Assembly: GCA_025594325.1 (NCBI GenBank)
Contig: JANHCV010000001.1
Coordinates: 2,790,001-2,854,000, forward strand
Direction of reading: 5' to 3'
Source of the DNA: Blastocladiella emersonii ATCC 22665
Lineage: Eukaryota; Blastocladiomycota; Blastocladiomycetes; Blastocladiales; Blastocladiaceae
Length of the DNA stretch: 64,000 nucleotides
In this document: positions 22,072 through 33,187 of the stretch, piece by piece
How positions within the stretch are numbered: position 1 is the first letter of the stretch
Layout of the letters: the number at the start of each line of letters is the position of its first letter
Position numbers and translations under genes: made by a program
The notes under the pieces: generated by a model
The model's input: the letters and a program-made list of their open reading frames with translations, nothing else
What the model was told of the DNA's origin: nothing
The model's database searches: none

Positions 22072-22124
22072 GCGGTGAGTGGATTATTCTATAAGCTACT
22101 GTACATGGTTCACACGACCTCCGC

Positions 22125-23325
22125 CTACTTGTGGTGCGCCCTTGGTGGCGCGGGAACCGTGAAGCCGTTTCCTGGCGACGCGGGCGCGGGCAAGATCCGA
22201 CTCGACGAGAGCGCGGCCATCGGGATACTGGACCCGCTGCGGTGCGCTGGGACGTGGTACTCCTCGAGCATGCTCGAGACGTTGGGCGCGGGCCGATGGA
22301 CCACGAGCGCGACCGTCGACACGAGAAAGTCGAGACCGAGCGCGGCGTAGATCCGCGTGTACACGGCAGCGAGGTCGGAGACGACCAGGTTGCCGCGGGC
22401 CGACAAGTACGCGATGGCGAGCACGAGCGCGAGCAAGAGCGCGATGCCCTGGCTCAGAGCGATTCGGCGCGACTTGTGCGACGACCACGAGTTCCACGAA
22501 CGGCTCGCGTGCCAGAGTGGGGCGAGGAGCATCGACTGCGGCCGTTTGGCGTCGACTGCCGCACTAGCCGGCTCGGTCGCGGCCGTGGAGCGGAGCGGAG
22601 TCAGGTCGCGCCGCGCCGCGCGCCACGTGTGGTAGTACGCGAGGTCGACCGAATTGGGCGCCTCGATGTGAACTTCGGGCGCCGACGAGCGCTGGAATGA
22701 ATCGAAGCGGACGCGAATGCCGGAGAAGTCGCGGTCCAGCCGCGAGAGCGAGTAGATGAGGATGACCGAGAGCGTAGCATCGAGTACAAGACTAGGAGCG
22801 CGTTGTGTGATGCGTGAGTGATGGACAGAGTCGCGGAGAGCGGTAAGCATGAGCGTACCCCCAAACGAACGGAATCGACTTGAGAATGCGCGCCGTCGAA
22901 CGGCGCAGGACGACCTCGTCGACGATGCGGAAGCAGAGGAATCCAGTGAACAGGACGACCGTGGCCACCATCAGCGCGCGCGGAATCCACCGCGGCCATG
23001 ACGGATATAAGCAGGCGAAAACTTGCAACTTGTACAGGCTGAGGCAGGAATACAGCATGACGCCGATCTGTGTCATCAAAAACATGAATAGCGTGACATA
23101 ATCGAGGTAATTTTGCTTGTTGCGGACGAGGAGCAGCCCAACCCACACGCCGATGTCGCCCGCGACGAAGGCAATCCACTGCAGGAGGACGAGGAGATAG
23201 AAGAGCGTCCGGCGCTCCTTGTACTTGATGGCCGAGAAGACGAGGCCGCCGAGGCTCACGACGAAACCGGGGCTCAGCACGAGCAGCGTGCGGCCAACGT
23301 CCTGTACCCAGTTGACGAGGACCAT
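22125..23325 (-). CDS. unrecognised seven-helix membrane protein
   Basis: Two exons (22859-23325 and 22125-22791, intron 67 bases) encode 377 residues. Hydrophobic stretches suggest seven membrane helices: about residues 12-34, 41-65, 72-98, 112-135, 150-170, then two more after a hydrophilic loop of about 100 residues (GIALLLALVLAIAYLSA and IYAALGLDFLVSTVALVV). A seven-helix plan with a long loop between helices 5 and 6 recalls G-protein-coupled receptors, but I see no conserved family motif, so the receptor idea is inference only. The splice join (FVWG then LVLDATLSVIL) preserves frame and completes helix 5. ATG 23325 is the first plausible start; the frame upstream is basic low complexity. 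Confidence 0.7.
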
Positions 23326-23677
23326 CGGGCTCGGTCCAGCCGAGTCGAGGGGGGTGGAGATGATGATGGCCGGGAGGATACGGCAGGAGCACGGGCTCTC
23401 TATGAATCTATGAGGTCTAGGCGTTGCAGGGAGTACGGCCTCACTGCGCTTGCATTTGCTACGTTTGTGCTCCGCGATGCGGGGAAAGCAGTTTGAGATG
23501 AGAGGAAACAACAGTTGTCGGTGGACAAACAAGGCCGGTCGAGCTAAGCCACCACCAGCCACCATGGTAGCCACATGCGCGTGAGCGGGCGCGTCGCGTC
23601 TCAGCGGTCGCGTCGCGTCACTCGCTTTGTTCGACTCTCTTGCTCTGCTCCCGCAAATAACGCATATTATTATGGTG
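23326..23677. other. intergenic: membrane-protein promoter, PDE 3' flank
   Basis: No gene seen. Positions 23580-23630 contain repeated GCGTCGCGTC words, part of the ACGCGTC-type theme found in other gaps. The AT-rich patch 23655-23675 probably marks the mRNA end of the phosphodiesterase gene. Confidence 0.45.
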
Positions 23678-26295
23678 TCATGCAGTGCCACTTGTGCCGC
23701 TTGATGACCCAGCAACTGCTGAGGCCGCCGCCACCGTTTGCGCCTTGGCCTTCTCCGCCCAGATCTCGCGGTTCGTCGCGAGGGTCGCGAGAATCGGTTG
23801 CACGGCCGTGTACGAGTTGAAGGCCGTGAAGAGCGGACTAACGACGTAGTCAATGAAACCGAGCTGGCTACTCGCGAGGTTGACCTTCTCGCGGTCCTGT
23901 GTGGGCGCGACAAGTCAGTTGTCATCGCAATGACGGCGAAGAGCAGAGGCAACGTACCATAAACGGCGAAACGTCCAGGCCCATCTTGCGCTCCGTGTCG
24001 CCTTGCCGGAAGAACTCGGCAATGATGAGCTTGTACCACTTCTCGTACAGCGACCAGTGCTTGGTCGGGTTGCCAACGTCCGCGCACTTCATCATCATCT
24101 TGAACAGCGTGACGCGGTCCTCGCGGTTGGTCTCCGGGTCGAGCGTGCCCTGCGTCGCGCGGTTCTTGAACAGCGAGATGATGGGCAGGTGTTGCGCGAG
24201 GTCCGTCGCGAGCACCATCTCGATGACAATCTCGCGGAAGTTCTTGAAGTCAGACTTGGGGAGACCCTCGAGGAAGTTGCACTCGGGGCGGCGAAGAATG
24301 TTGAACGAGGACGCGAGGTGATGGTTCTCGAGGACGGCGCGGTCGTTGTACAGGATGGAGCGCGGATCCTGCGTGTTGATCAGGAACAGGTTGTTGAATC
24401 CCGGGTGGTCATAGTCGTGGATCGCTACACAAGAGTTGTAGAAGAGTCAGTTGTCGCGATCGGCCACGCGGTGATCGTGAAAGCGAACCGGCAGCAACAA
24501 AGATGGCCATGAGCTCGACGTCGCCGAGCACCTTGCTGATCTCGGGCAGCTGCGTGAACACGGAAATGCTGTGCAGTACGTCGGCGGCGTGAAGACGGTT
24601 GTGGTAGGGCAGGTCCGAGTGGTAGCCGTTTTCGATGGTCACGGCGAACGACCAAAAGCGGTTGCCGGGAATCGCGAACGCGGCAAACAAGTTATGCCGC
24701 TTGAAGAGTTGGAAGAGCATGCACGAGAGCGGCTGGTTCGTCGTCGCGTCCGCGTACTCAAACACCGGGAAGTTGTAGTCGGGAAGCAGCATCGCGTAGT
24801 GTTCGAGGGTGGCGGGACCGAGGTCAGGCTGCGAGCGGCCCTCCTGCGTGGAACTCGTGTCGAGCGACGAGGTGATGGAGCGCGACACCCCACCGATCTC
24901 GGGCGTACCGGGGACCGGCAGCGACTGCCGGCGGCTCGGTACAGGCTCGGGTGTCGACGGCGGATGTTGCGGGATCTGGGAGGAGCCCATGGAGCCCGTT
25001 ATACTGGCGACGGCGACCACGTTGCTGCCGCGCCGGCGGGTACTCGAGCCACGGCCGCGAATCTCACCGCGGCGGCGAGCAATCTCGGAGAAGAGCCACG
25101 CCTCCTGCTCGTTGTCCATGCGGACGCCGCGCTCGGACAGGTCCTTTTCGAAATCAGGCGTGAGCAGGTTACTCGATGTAAGCAGAGTCAGGATGTGGCC
25201 GAGTTTCATGGTGACGTGAGGCGAGAGCGCGGTCTCCGCCATGCAGCTCCTGACGAGGTCGATGCTGCGCTCCAGTGGAGAGTCGAACTCCTTGTGGCTG
25301 AGCTGGGCCGTCTTCTGGATGCTCTTGAGTTGGTGATTCAGGCGTTGGTTCGCGCGCTCCATGTTGCGCTGCGAGCGGAACTGCATACGCTGGAACACCT
25401 CGAGCTCGTACGACGTGATGGCGATGACGATGGTTGAAGCGATCAGGAGCGCGGCGAAGAGAAAGAGCGGAAAGAAGTTGTCCGAGACGGACAAGTTCGA
25501 GTTGAAGTTGATCGCGATCTGAATCCCGTTGATCACGATGAACGAGACGACGATGACGGTACACGCCACGGTCGCATAAACGAAGCGGATGCGCATGGAG
25601 ATGAAGTAGGCGAAGATGAAGCCCGTCTGGATCATGCACGAGACGAGAACCTGGGCCGACGGCTCCATGACGAAAAAGCGAACGGCGAGGCCGAATACGG
25701 CGCCGATGACCACGACTGCACTCGAGATGGCGTGGAGCCAGCGCGAGAACTGGGACGCCGGGAAGCGCCGCGAGGCGTAGAGTGCAGCGGATCCTGGGAT
25801 CAGAACGAACGCGAGATAGAAGAGTAGGTCTTTCCAGACGTCGTAAGACTCGGTGCAGCCCGAGGGCAGACATGTCGAGCAAAAGTAGCCGAGGGGACAG
25901 TGCTGTGCGAGCTCTGTGGCCGGAAACTGGCGCGTGGAGCGGAACTCGGCGAGGCGCGCCACGTCGGCGGGCGTTTTCGCCATCGAATAGAGATAGAGGG
26001 CCGAGCAGGCCACGAGCACGGCCGTCAACCCGTTCCGCCAGCGGTAAATGTTGCGCTCGTAAAAATACTTTTCATAGTCGCGCTCCTCGGCAGCGTCGTG
26101 AAACGACAAGCTGAACTTGCGCATGAGCGAGGGCGGCTGCGCCTGGCCCTGGCTCTTGGACACGTCGGACATGGAGAAGGAGACCGGGGCCTGGTCCGTA
26201 GACCTAGGCTGCTTCGAGTGATCAAGCTTCTTCGACTTCATGGTGACATGTTTCATCGGTTTGTCATGGGTTGAAGGTGGTTGAATCGGCTGCAA
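23678..26295 (-). CDS. membrane-anchored class I cyclic-nucleotide phosphodiesterase
   Basis: Three exons (24489-26295, 23958-24424, 23678-23896) give 830 residues. After a polar N-terminus come six predicted membrane helices (about 87-105, 154-173, 185-208, 213-235, 238-262, 273-295) with a Cys-rich loop between helices 1 and 2 (Cys 133, 139, 142, 147). A coiled coil (about 296-330) and a linker lead to a complete class I PDE domain. YHNRLHAADV starts near 564, HDYDHPGFNN near 605, then NDRAVLENHHLASSF, MKCADVGNP and the substrate-Gln segment ASSQLGFIDYVVSP. Metal-binding His/Asp residues are all present, so it should hydrolyse cAMP and/or cGMP; specificity is not readable. The first intron has a GTTCG donor. 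It is divergent from UBA2. Start could also be Met14. Confidence 0.9.
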
Positions 26296-26452
26296 GAAGC
26301 TGAAGCTAATCGCGAGCTCCGGCCAAGCATTGCCTCGACTCCAGACGCTTCCCAGCGCCGTCTTGCATGCGAAACATTGACGAGAAGTTCCACAGCTCGG
26401 ACAAAACGCGTGAGAAACGCGTCGACCCGCGCGTGAGACACCGAGTGCGAGA

Positions 26453-26464
26453 CATCACGTGATG
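26453..26464. promoter_or_regulatory. 12-base palindrome CATCACGTGATG (E-box core)
   Basis: A perfect palindrome with the CACGTG core bound by bHLH factors lies in the 240-base gap between the divergent PDE and UBA2 genes, about 70 bases upstream of the UBA2 start. A regulatory role is inferred from position and symmetry. Two ACGCGT words lie just upstream (about 26406-26422). Confidence 0.45.
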
Positions 26465-26535
26465 GTTTCACAGGATTCGTCGCGCGCGCCGATCTTCTCC
26501 CCGTCTCCGCGGCCTTGGATGCAGACGCCGCAAAA

Positions 26536-28744
26536 ATGACGAGAAAGCGCATGGACTACTCGCAAGAGCTTCTGGGGCCCGAGGTGGTCGACCGGCTTCG
26601 CCGTGCTCGCGTCCTCATGGTGGGCGCGGGCGGCATCGGGTGTGAGCTGCTCAAGAACCTCGCCCTCACGGGGTTCGGCCACATTGAGATCGTACGGCGA
26701 CTCTCCACTCTCGCTCAAGGCAGATGAGTCCTCACCTGCACTCTTTTTTTCGCAAGGTCGACCTCGACACGATCGACGTGACCAACCTCAACCGCCAGTT
26801 CCTGTTCCAGCGGCAGCACGTCTCCAAGAGCAAGGCCCACGTCGCGCGCCAGACAGCGTCCAAGTTCAACGACCAGGTCACCATCGTGTCGCACCACGGC
26901 AACATTAAGGACCCGCAGTTCGACCTCGCGTGGTTCAAGTCGTTTGACATGGTCTTTAACGCTCTCGACAACCTTGGTGCGTGATCCTTGGAACGGGGGC
27001 ATCCTGTTCGCGTGAGCTGACGCTGCGCCCGCGTATAGAGGCTCGGCGCCACGTCAACCTGCTGTGCGTCGCGGGCGGCGTCCCGCTCATTGACGCTGGT
27101 ACCGGCGGCTACCAGGGCCAGTCTACGATCATTGTCCCCGGCCTGACCGAGTGCTACGACTGCCACCCGAAGCCGACGCCCAAGACGTTCCCCGTGTGCA
27201 CGATTCGGAGCACGCCCTCGGCGCCGATCCACTGCATCGTGTGGGCCAAGAACTTCCTCTTCCCGTACAGTTTCGTGTCGAGCCGATCAGCTGCATGGGT
27301 GCTCACCGCGTATCGATGTTTGTGTAGGCTGCTGTTCAACACCGAATCCGAGGACAACGGGTCGGCTTCGATGCACGACGACACAGAGAATGGTACGCTC
27401 ATGCGAATTCGACGAGCGCCACCCGGTCTCACTCCCGTCCTTCTCGATCCGCGTAGCCAACCAGGTCGAGGAGCTCGCACGCGAGGCCGAGACCCTCAAG
27501 CGCCTGCAGGCGGCCGCCAACACGCCCGAGTACGCGTCCATGGTGCTCAAGAAGCTGTACCAGACCGACATTCTTCGCCTGCTCGACGCCAAGGACATGT
27601 GGAAGGTGCGCGTGCCGCCGACCCCGCTCGACGTCGACCACCTCGCTGGCGCCGTTCGCGCGGCTACCGCTGGACTCGCGCTCGAGCCTGTCCGCGACCG
27701 GAACCAGCGCGTGCTGTCGACCGAGGAGGCTATCGCGCTCTTCCTGACAAGGTACGATCGCTCCTCAGCCAAAATCTCAGTGGTAGGACAGCTGCTGACG
27801 GATACTACCACTCCATAGCACCGCCCGCCTCGGCGCCCGGTTCGCCAAGGACGGCAGCCAGCACTTTGACAAGGACGACACCGATGCCATGGAGTTTGTC
27901 GCTGCGGCCGCGATCCTGCGCAGCATCGTGTACCACATCAAGCCCATCAAGTCGGTGTTCGAGATCAAGTCCATGGCGGGCAACATCGTCCCGATCGTCG
28001 GGACCACCAACGCCATCATTGCCGGGTGCATGGTCCACCACGGCATGCAGGTCCTGCAGGGCCACGTCACCAAGGATCTGGCGCCCAACGGCCGCCCGAA
28101 CCTCAAGGCGCGGCTGCCGCCGTCGACCATGACGCTCGTGTCCCGCCCGACCAACATCCTGTCGCGCGCCAACCTGTCGCCGCCCGTGCCCGAGTGCGGC
28201 GTGTGCTCGTCGCAGTACCTTCACGTCGCCCTCGACGTGACCAAGACGACGATCGGCGAGCTGCTCGAGATGGTCGCCGAGAACTGCGCGGCCCTCCCCG
28301 TCGACAACGTGTCCCTGGTGCACGACGGCCGGTACGTCCACTTTCCTCGACGCATCGTGTGATCCCGAGACTCATGAGCTGTCGCACTACCTCCTTTGTA
28401 GCGGCCTGTACGACCCCGACGACGACGACATGCTTGAGCGCACCCTGGCCAGCGTCAGCGTCCCTCCGCACCACGCGTTCCTGCGGATCACGGCCTACGA
28501 CCAGGACGACCTGATCGTGCAGCCGCTGATCGTGTACCTCGAGGCCAGCCAGGGCAAGCCTGGCATCGAGCTCAAGGGCAAGTTTCCGACGCTCCAGACG
28601 CACAAGCCGGTCCCCAAGCCGGCCGCGCCCAAGGCCACGGTCGACGTCGAGGACGACGACGACGAACTCTTGATCGTTGACACGTCCAACTCGACGGGCG
28701 CGGTCCAGGTCGACGACGATGACGACATCATCATGGTCGACTGA
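26536..28744 (+). CDS. UBA2: SUMO-activating enzyme subunit 2
   Basis: UBA2 with AOS1 forms the nuclear SUMO E1: it adenylates SUMO, forms a thioester on its catalytic Cys and passes SUMO to Ubc9. Seven exons (26536-26691, 26757-26976, 27039-27264, 27328-27392, 27457-27751, 27819-28331, 28402-28744) give 605 residues. Visible are the nucleotide-binding [34 protein letters not shown], the catalytic-Cys segment [35 protein letters not shown], and a ubiquitin-fold domain ([18 protein letters not shown]). The tail is acidic and ends with two SIM-like stretches, DELLIVD and DDIIMVD. All six introns are 59-70 bases or close to it, five with GTAC donors. ATG 26536 has the best context; an in-frame ATG at 26515 and Met6 are alternatives. 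Confidence 0.95.
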
Positions 28745-28908
28745 TAGCTTTTGTTATTTCATGGTTGTGTGCGGCCCGTGAGGACGAGAAGAAATGCAGT
28801 TGTTCACCGAGCCGCGTCGCCCTGTTTGCTGCTCCTCACCCCTCGCCGATCCTGCTACGAATCAACACTACCTCCAGCAATCACTTGCTGCAAGGGCACT
28901 GAGCGACC

Positions 28909-30626
28909 ATGAGTGTCCTCCTGGAAACCTCGCTCGGCGACATCGTTGTCGACCTGCTGGTTGACGAGTGTCCGCGGACGTGCACCAACTTCCTGAAGCT
29001 GTGCAAGATCAAGTACTACAACTTCAACCTCTTCTTCAACGTGCAGCGCGACCTGCTGATCCAGACGGGCGATCCCGAGGGCTCCGGGTCCGGCGGCCAG
29101 TCCGTGTGGGGCGTGATCGAGTCCGGGTCGCGGTCCCTCCGCGACAAGGACGCCGCCAAGAAGGTGAAGTCGCCCGCGGCCTACTTCCCCGCCGAGGTGC
29201 ACCCGAGCCGCAAGCACACGGAGCGCGGGCTCCTGTCCATGGCCATCGCGGGCGCCGACCCGACCACGGGCCGCGGGTACTGCGGGTCGCAGTTCATCCT
29301 GACCACGGGCGACAAGTGCAGCTACCTCGACGGCCGCGCCGCCGTGTTCGGCAGGGTCGCCGAGGGCATGGACGTGATCGACAAGATCAACAACGTGTTT
29401 GTCGACGAGAAGGGACGCCCGTTCCAAGACGTGCGGTACGTTCCGGGTCCGCCGCATGCGCGACATGTGGAACCGCTCACTGACGCGTTTTGCTGCGTAG
29501 GATCAAGCACACGATCATCCTCGACGACCCGTTCCCGGACCCCGACGGCCTCGAGGTGCCGGACCGCTCGCCCGATCCGCCGCGCGAGGCGCTCGAGGGC
29601 GTGCGTCTCGCCGAGGACGAGGTGCTCGGCGAGGACGAGGACCCGGCCGCGGTCGAGGAGCGGCGGCGCAAGCAGGAGGCGTCGAGCCACGCGCTGACGC
29701 TGGAGATGATGGGCGACCTGCCGTTTGCCGAGATCAAGCCGCCCGAGAACATCCTGTTCGTGTGCAAGCTGAACCCGGTAACGCGCGACGAGGACCTCGA
29801 GCTGATCTTCTCGCGGTTTGGCAAGATCAACAGCTGCGAGGTGGTGCGCGCCAAGGACACGGGCGAGTCGCTGTCGTACGCCTTCATCGAGTTCGACGAC
29901 CGCAAGGCGTGCGAGGCCGCGTACTTCAAGATGGACAACGTCCTGATCGACGACCGCCGCATCAAGGTCGACTTCTCGCAGTCCGTGTCCAAGCTGCACC
30001 GCGACTGGCTCGCCGGCCGCAAGCGCCGCATGGCCGGGTTTGGCGGGTTCTCAAACCTCCAGCGTCGCACCCAGTACCGCGAGGAGGACGGCATCGGCGG
30101 CAGCGGTAGCAGTGGGCCCAACACCCTCATCTTCGAGCACGACTCGGACCTGCGCGCTGGCCTCGAGGTCCCCAAGGACGGCGAGCACGAGGTCGAAGGC
30201 ATTCCGCTGAGCCCGCGCTCGCGGACGCTCTCGATCACGTCGGTCCCGCCCCCGCCGCCCCCGGCGGCTGTGCGGCCGCACGCGCCGTCGAGCCGGTCCA
30301 GCTCGCGCCACGACATGCATGACCGCCGCTCGTCGCGCGACCGCAGCAGCCACGCGGCGGACCGCTCGCGCGCGTACGACGACCGCGACCGGCCGCGCGA
30401 CCGGGACCGTGACCGCGATGCTGGTCGCCCCCGCGGCGACGGCCACGGGCGGCGTGACGGCGAGCGGGACCGACACGAGCGCCGCCATGACCGCGACCGC
30501 GACCGCGACCGCGACCATCGCGACGGAGACCGGGACCGGGACTACCGCAGCGACCGTCACGGCCGGGATCGGGATCGTGACCGCAGTCACGACCGGAGCA
30601 GCAGGCGAGAGTACAGCCGCCGCTAG
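28909..30626 (+). CDS. PPIL4: PPIL4-type cyclophilin with RRM and Arg/Asp-rich tail
   Basis: Two exons (28909-29435, 29501-30626) encode 550 residues. Residues 1-170 form the divergent PPIL4-type cyclophilin fold ([59 protein letters not shown]). Several canonical catalytic positions are altered, as is usual for this subfamily. An RRM follows at about 285-360 ([40 protein letters not shown]). The last 130 residues are an Arg/Asp/His-rich tail resembling RS/RD tails of splicing factors. PPIL4 is a nuclear, spliceosome-associated protein, so with cyclophilin H this makes two spliceosomal cyclophilins within 9 kb. Convergent with RNR1, stops about 100 bases apart. Confidence 0.9.
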
Positions 30627-30727
30627 AACAATACATGTCCACTGACTGGCAAACCAAAGCATGGAGCGAGGCAAGACAAAACTGGAATCACAACCAAGAT
30701 AGAAATAACAAACAATAACAACATCCT

Positions 30728-33187
30728 CTACCCGCTGCACATGACGCACTCGTCGCGGTTGTCGATGGAGCACGTCATCTGGGCCATCTTCTCCTCGACG
30801 TCGGCGACGGGGTCGGCCGTCTCCTGCTTCTTGAGGGCCTGCTGGTCGACCGTGAACTTGATAGCGTCGGCAGCGGGGCGGGACCGGAGGTAGTACATGC
30901 CGGTCTTGAGGCCCGAGCGCCACCCGTGGAAGTGCATGCCCGTGAGCTTGCCAAAGTTGGGGTCGGCAATGTGGATGTTGAGCGACTGCGACTGGTCAAT
31001 GTAGGCGCCGCGGTCGGCGGCCATGTCGATGATGGCGCGCTGTGGGATCTCCCACACGGTGCGGTAGATCTTCTTGAGCTCGGCGGGGATCTCGGGCACG
31101 TTGGCCACGGACCCGTTGTCGGCGATGATGCGGTTCTTGATGGCGTCGGTCCACAGGCCGAGCTCGACGAGGTCGTGCAGCAGGTGCGGGTTGACGACCT
31201 GGAACTCGCCCGCGAGCACGCGCCGCGTGTACAGGTTGGACGTGTACGGCTCGAAGCACTCGTTGTTGCCGAGGATCTGCGACGTAGACGCCGTCGGCAT
31301 GGGCGCCATGAGCAGCGAGTTGCGCACGCCGTGCCGCTTGACCTTGGCCCGCAGCGCGTCCCAGTCCCACAGGCCCGAGTCGGGCGTCACGCCCCACATG
31401 TCGAACTGCAGCTGCCCGCGTGACACGGGCGAGCCCTCGTACGTCGAGTACGGGCCCTCGATGGCCGCGAGCTCGGCCGACGCCTCGAGCGCCGCGTGGT
31501 ACATGGTCTCGAAAATGTGCTTGTTGAGGGTGCGGGCGCGGTCGTCGTCGAACGACATGCGCATCTTGATGAACACGTCGGCGAGCCCCTGCACGCCGAG
31601 GCCGACGGGGCGGTGGCGGAAGTTGGAGTTGGACGCCTCGACGACCGGGTAGTAGTTGATGTCGATGATGCGGTTGAGGTTGCGGGTCATGACCTTGGTC
31701 ACGTCGTGCAGCTTCTTGAAGTTGAACGAGTCCTTGCCCTCGACAAAGGCCGGGAGCGAGACCGACGCGAGGTTGCACACGGCCACCTCGTCGGGCGCCG
31801 TGTACTCGACAATCTCCGTGCACAGGTTGCTGCACCGGATCGTGCCGAGGTTCTGCTGGTTCGACTTGCGGTTGCACGCGTCCTTGTACAGCATATAGGG
31901 CGTGCCCGTCTCGACCTGCGACTCGAGGATCGCAAACCACAGCTTCTGGGCGGGGATCGTCTTGCGGGCGCGGCCCTCGCGCTCGTACCGCTCGAACAGG
32001 GCGACAAACTCGTCGCCCCACACGTCGGCGAGGCCGGGCGCCTCGGCGGGGCAGAAGAGCGACCAGTCGCCGTTGGCCTCGACGCGCTGCATGAACAGGT
32101 CGGGGATCCACAGCGAGAAGAAGAGGTCGCGGGCGCGGGCCTCCTCCTTGCCCGTGTTCTTCTTGAGGTCCAGGAACTCGAAGATGTCGGCGTGCCACGG
32201 CTCGAGGTAGACGGCAAAGGCGCCGGGCCGCTTGTTGCCGCCCTGGTCGACGTAGCGGGCCGTGTTGTTGAAGACGCGCAGCATGGGGACGAGGCCGTTG
32301 GACACGCCGTTGGTGCCGGCAATGTACGAGCCCGAGGCGCGGATGTTGTGCACGTTGAGGCCGATGCCGCCGGCCGACTTGGAGATCATGGCGCACGTCT
32401 TGAGCGTCTCGTAGATGCCCTCGATCGAGTCGTCCTTCATGGCGACGAGGAAGCACGACGAGAGCTGCGGGCGCGGGGTGCCCGAGTTGAAGAGGGTGGG
32501 CGAGGCGTGGGTGAAGAACTTGAGCGACATGAGGTTGTACGTCTCGATGGCGAGGTCGATGTTGGCGCCGTGGATGCCGATGGCGACGCGCATCAGCATG
32601 TGCTGCGGGCGCTCGGCGACCTTGCCGCTGACCTTGAGCAGGTACGAGCGCTCGAGCGTCTTGAACCCAAAGTAGTTGTAGCCGTAGTCGCGCTCGTAGT
32701 CGATGGCGGCGTTGAGGCGGTCGGCGTTGGCCATGATGACCTTGTACGTCTCCTCGGAGAGCATGGGCGAGGGCTTCTGGTTGATGGGGTTGACGTAGTT
32801 GAAGAGGTCGGTCATGACGTCGGTGAAGACGGGCTTGGTCTCCTTGTGCAGGTTGGACACGACGATGCGGGCGGCGAGCGACGAGAAGTCCGGGTGGGTG
32901 GTGGTCATGTAGGCGGCGGTCTCGGCGGCGAGGTTGTCGAGCTGGACCGTGGTCACGCCATTGTAGACGCCCGAGATGACCTTCTGGGCCACGGCGGCGG
33001 GGTCGACAAAGTCCTTGTTGAGGCCGTAGCACAGCTTGGCGATGCGGGCCGTGATCTTGTCGAAGGCGACCTCCTCCTTGCGCCCGTCTACGTAACAGGA
33101 GAGAGATGGCGGTCAGTTCCGCGAGTCGAGCGAGGGAACGCATGCGAGAAACCGGTGCGTACCGCGCTTGACGACAAACATGGTCAT
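30728..33187 (-). CDS. RNR1: ribonucleoside-diphosphate reductase large subunit
   Basis: The class Ia R1 subunit reduces NDPs to dNDPs with the R2 radical subunit. A 25-base first exon (33163-33187, MTMFVVKR) is spliced across a 75-base intron to 30728-33087, giving 794 residues, close to the human length. Residues 1-90 form the ATP-cone. Catalytic features are visible: SSCFLVAM (redox Cys), [10 protein letters not shown] with the N-x-C-x-E active-site triad, VCNLASVSL (second redox Cys), plus the allosteric-site region [20 protein letters not shown]. The extreme C-terminus CVMCSG holds the swinging Cys pair that regenerates the active site. The upstream gap contains ACGCGT words (33915, 34262) like the fungal G1/S MCB element; such words are frequent in gaps here, so regulation is only suggested. 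Confidence 0.97.
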
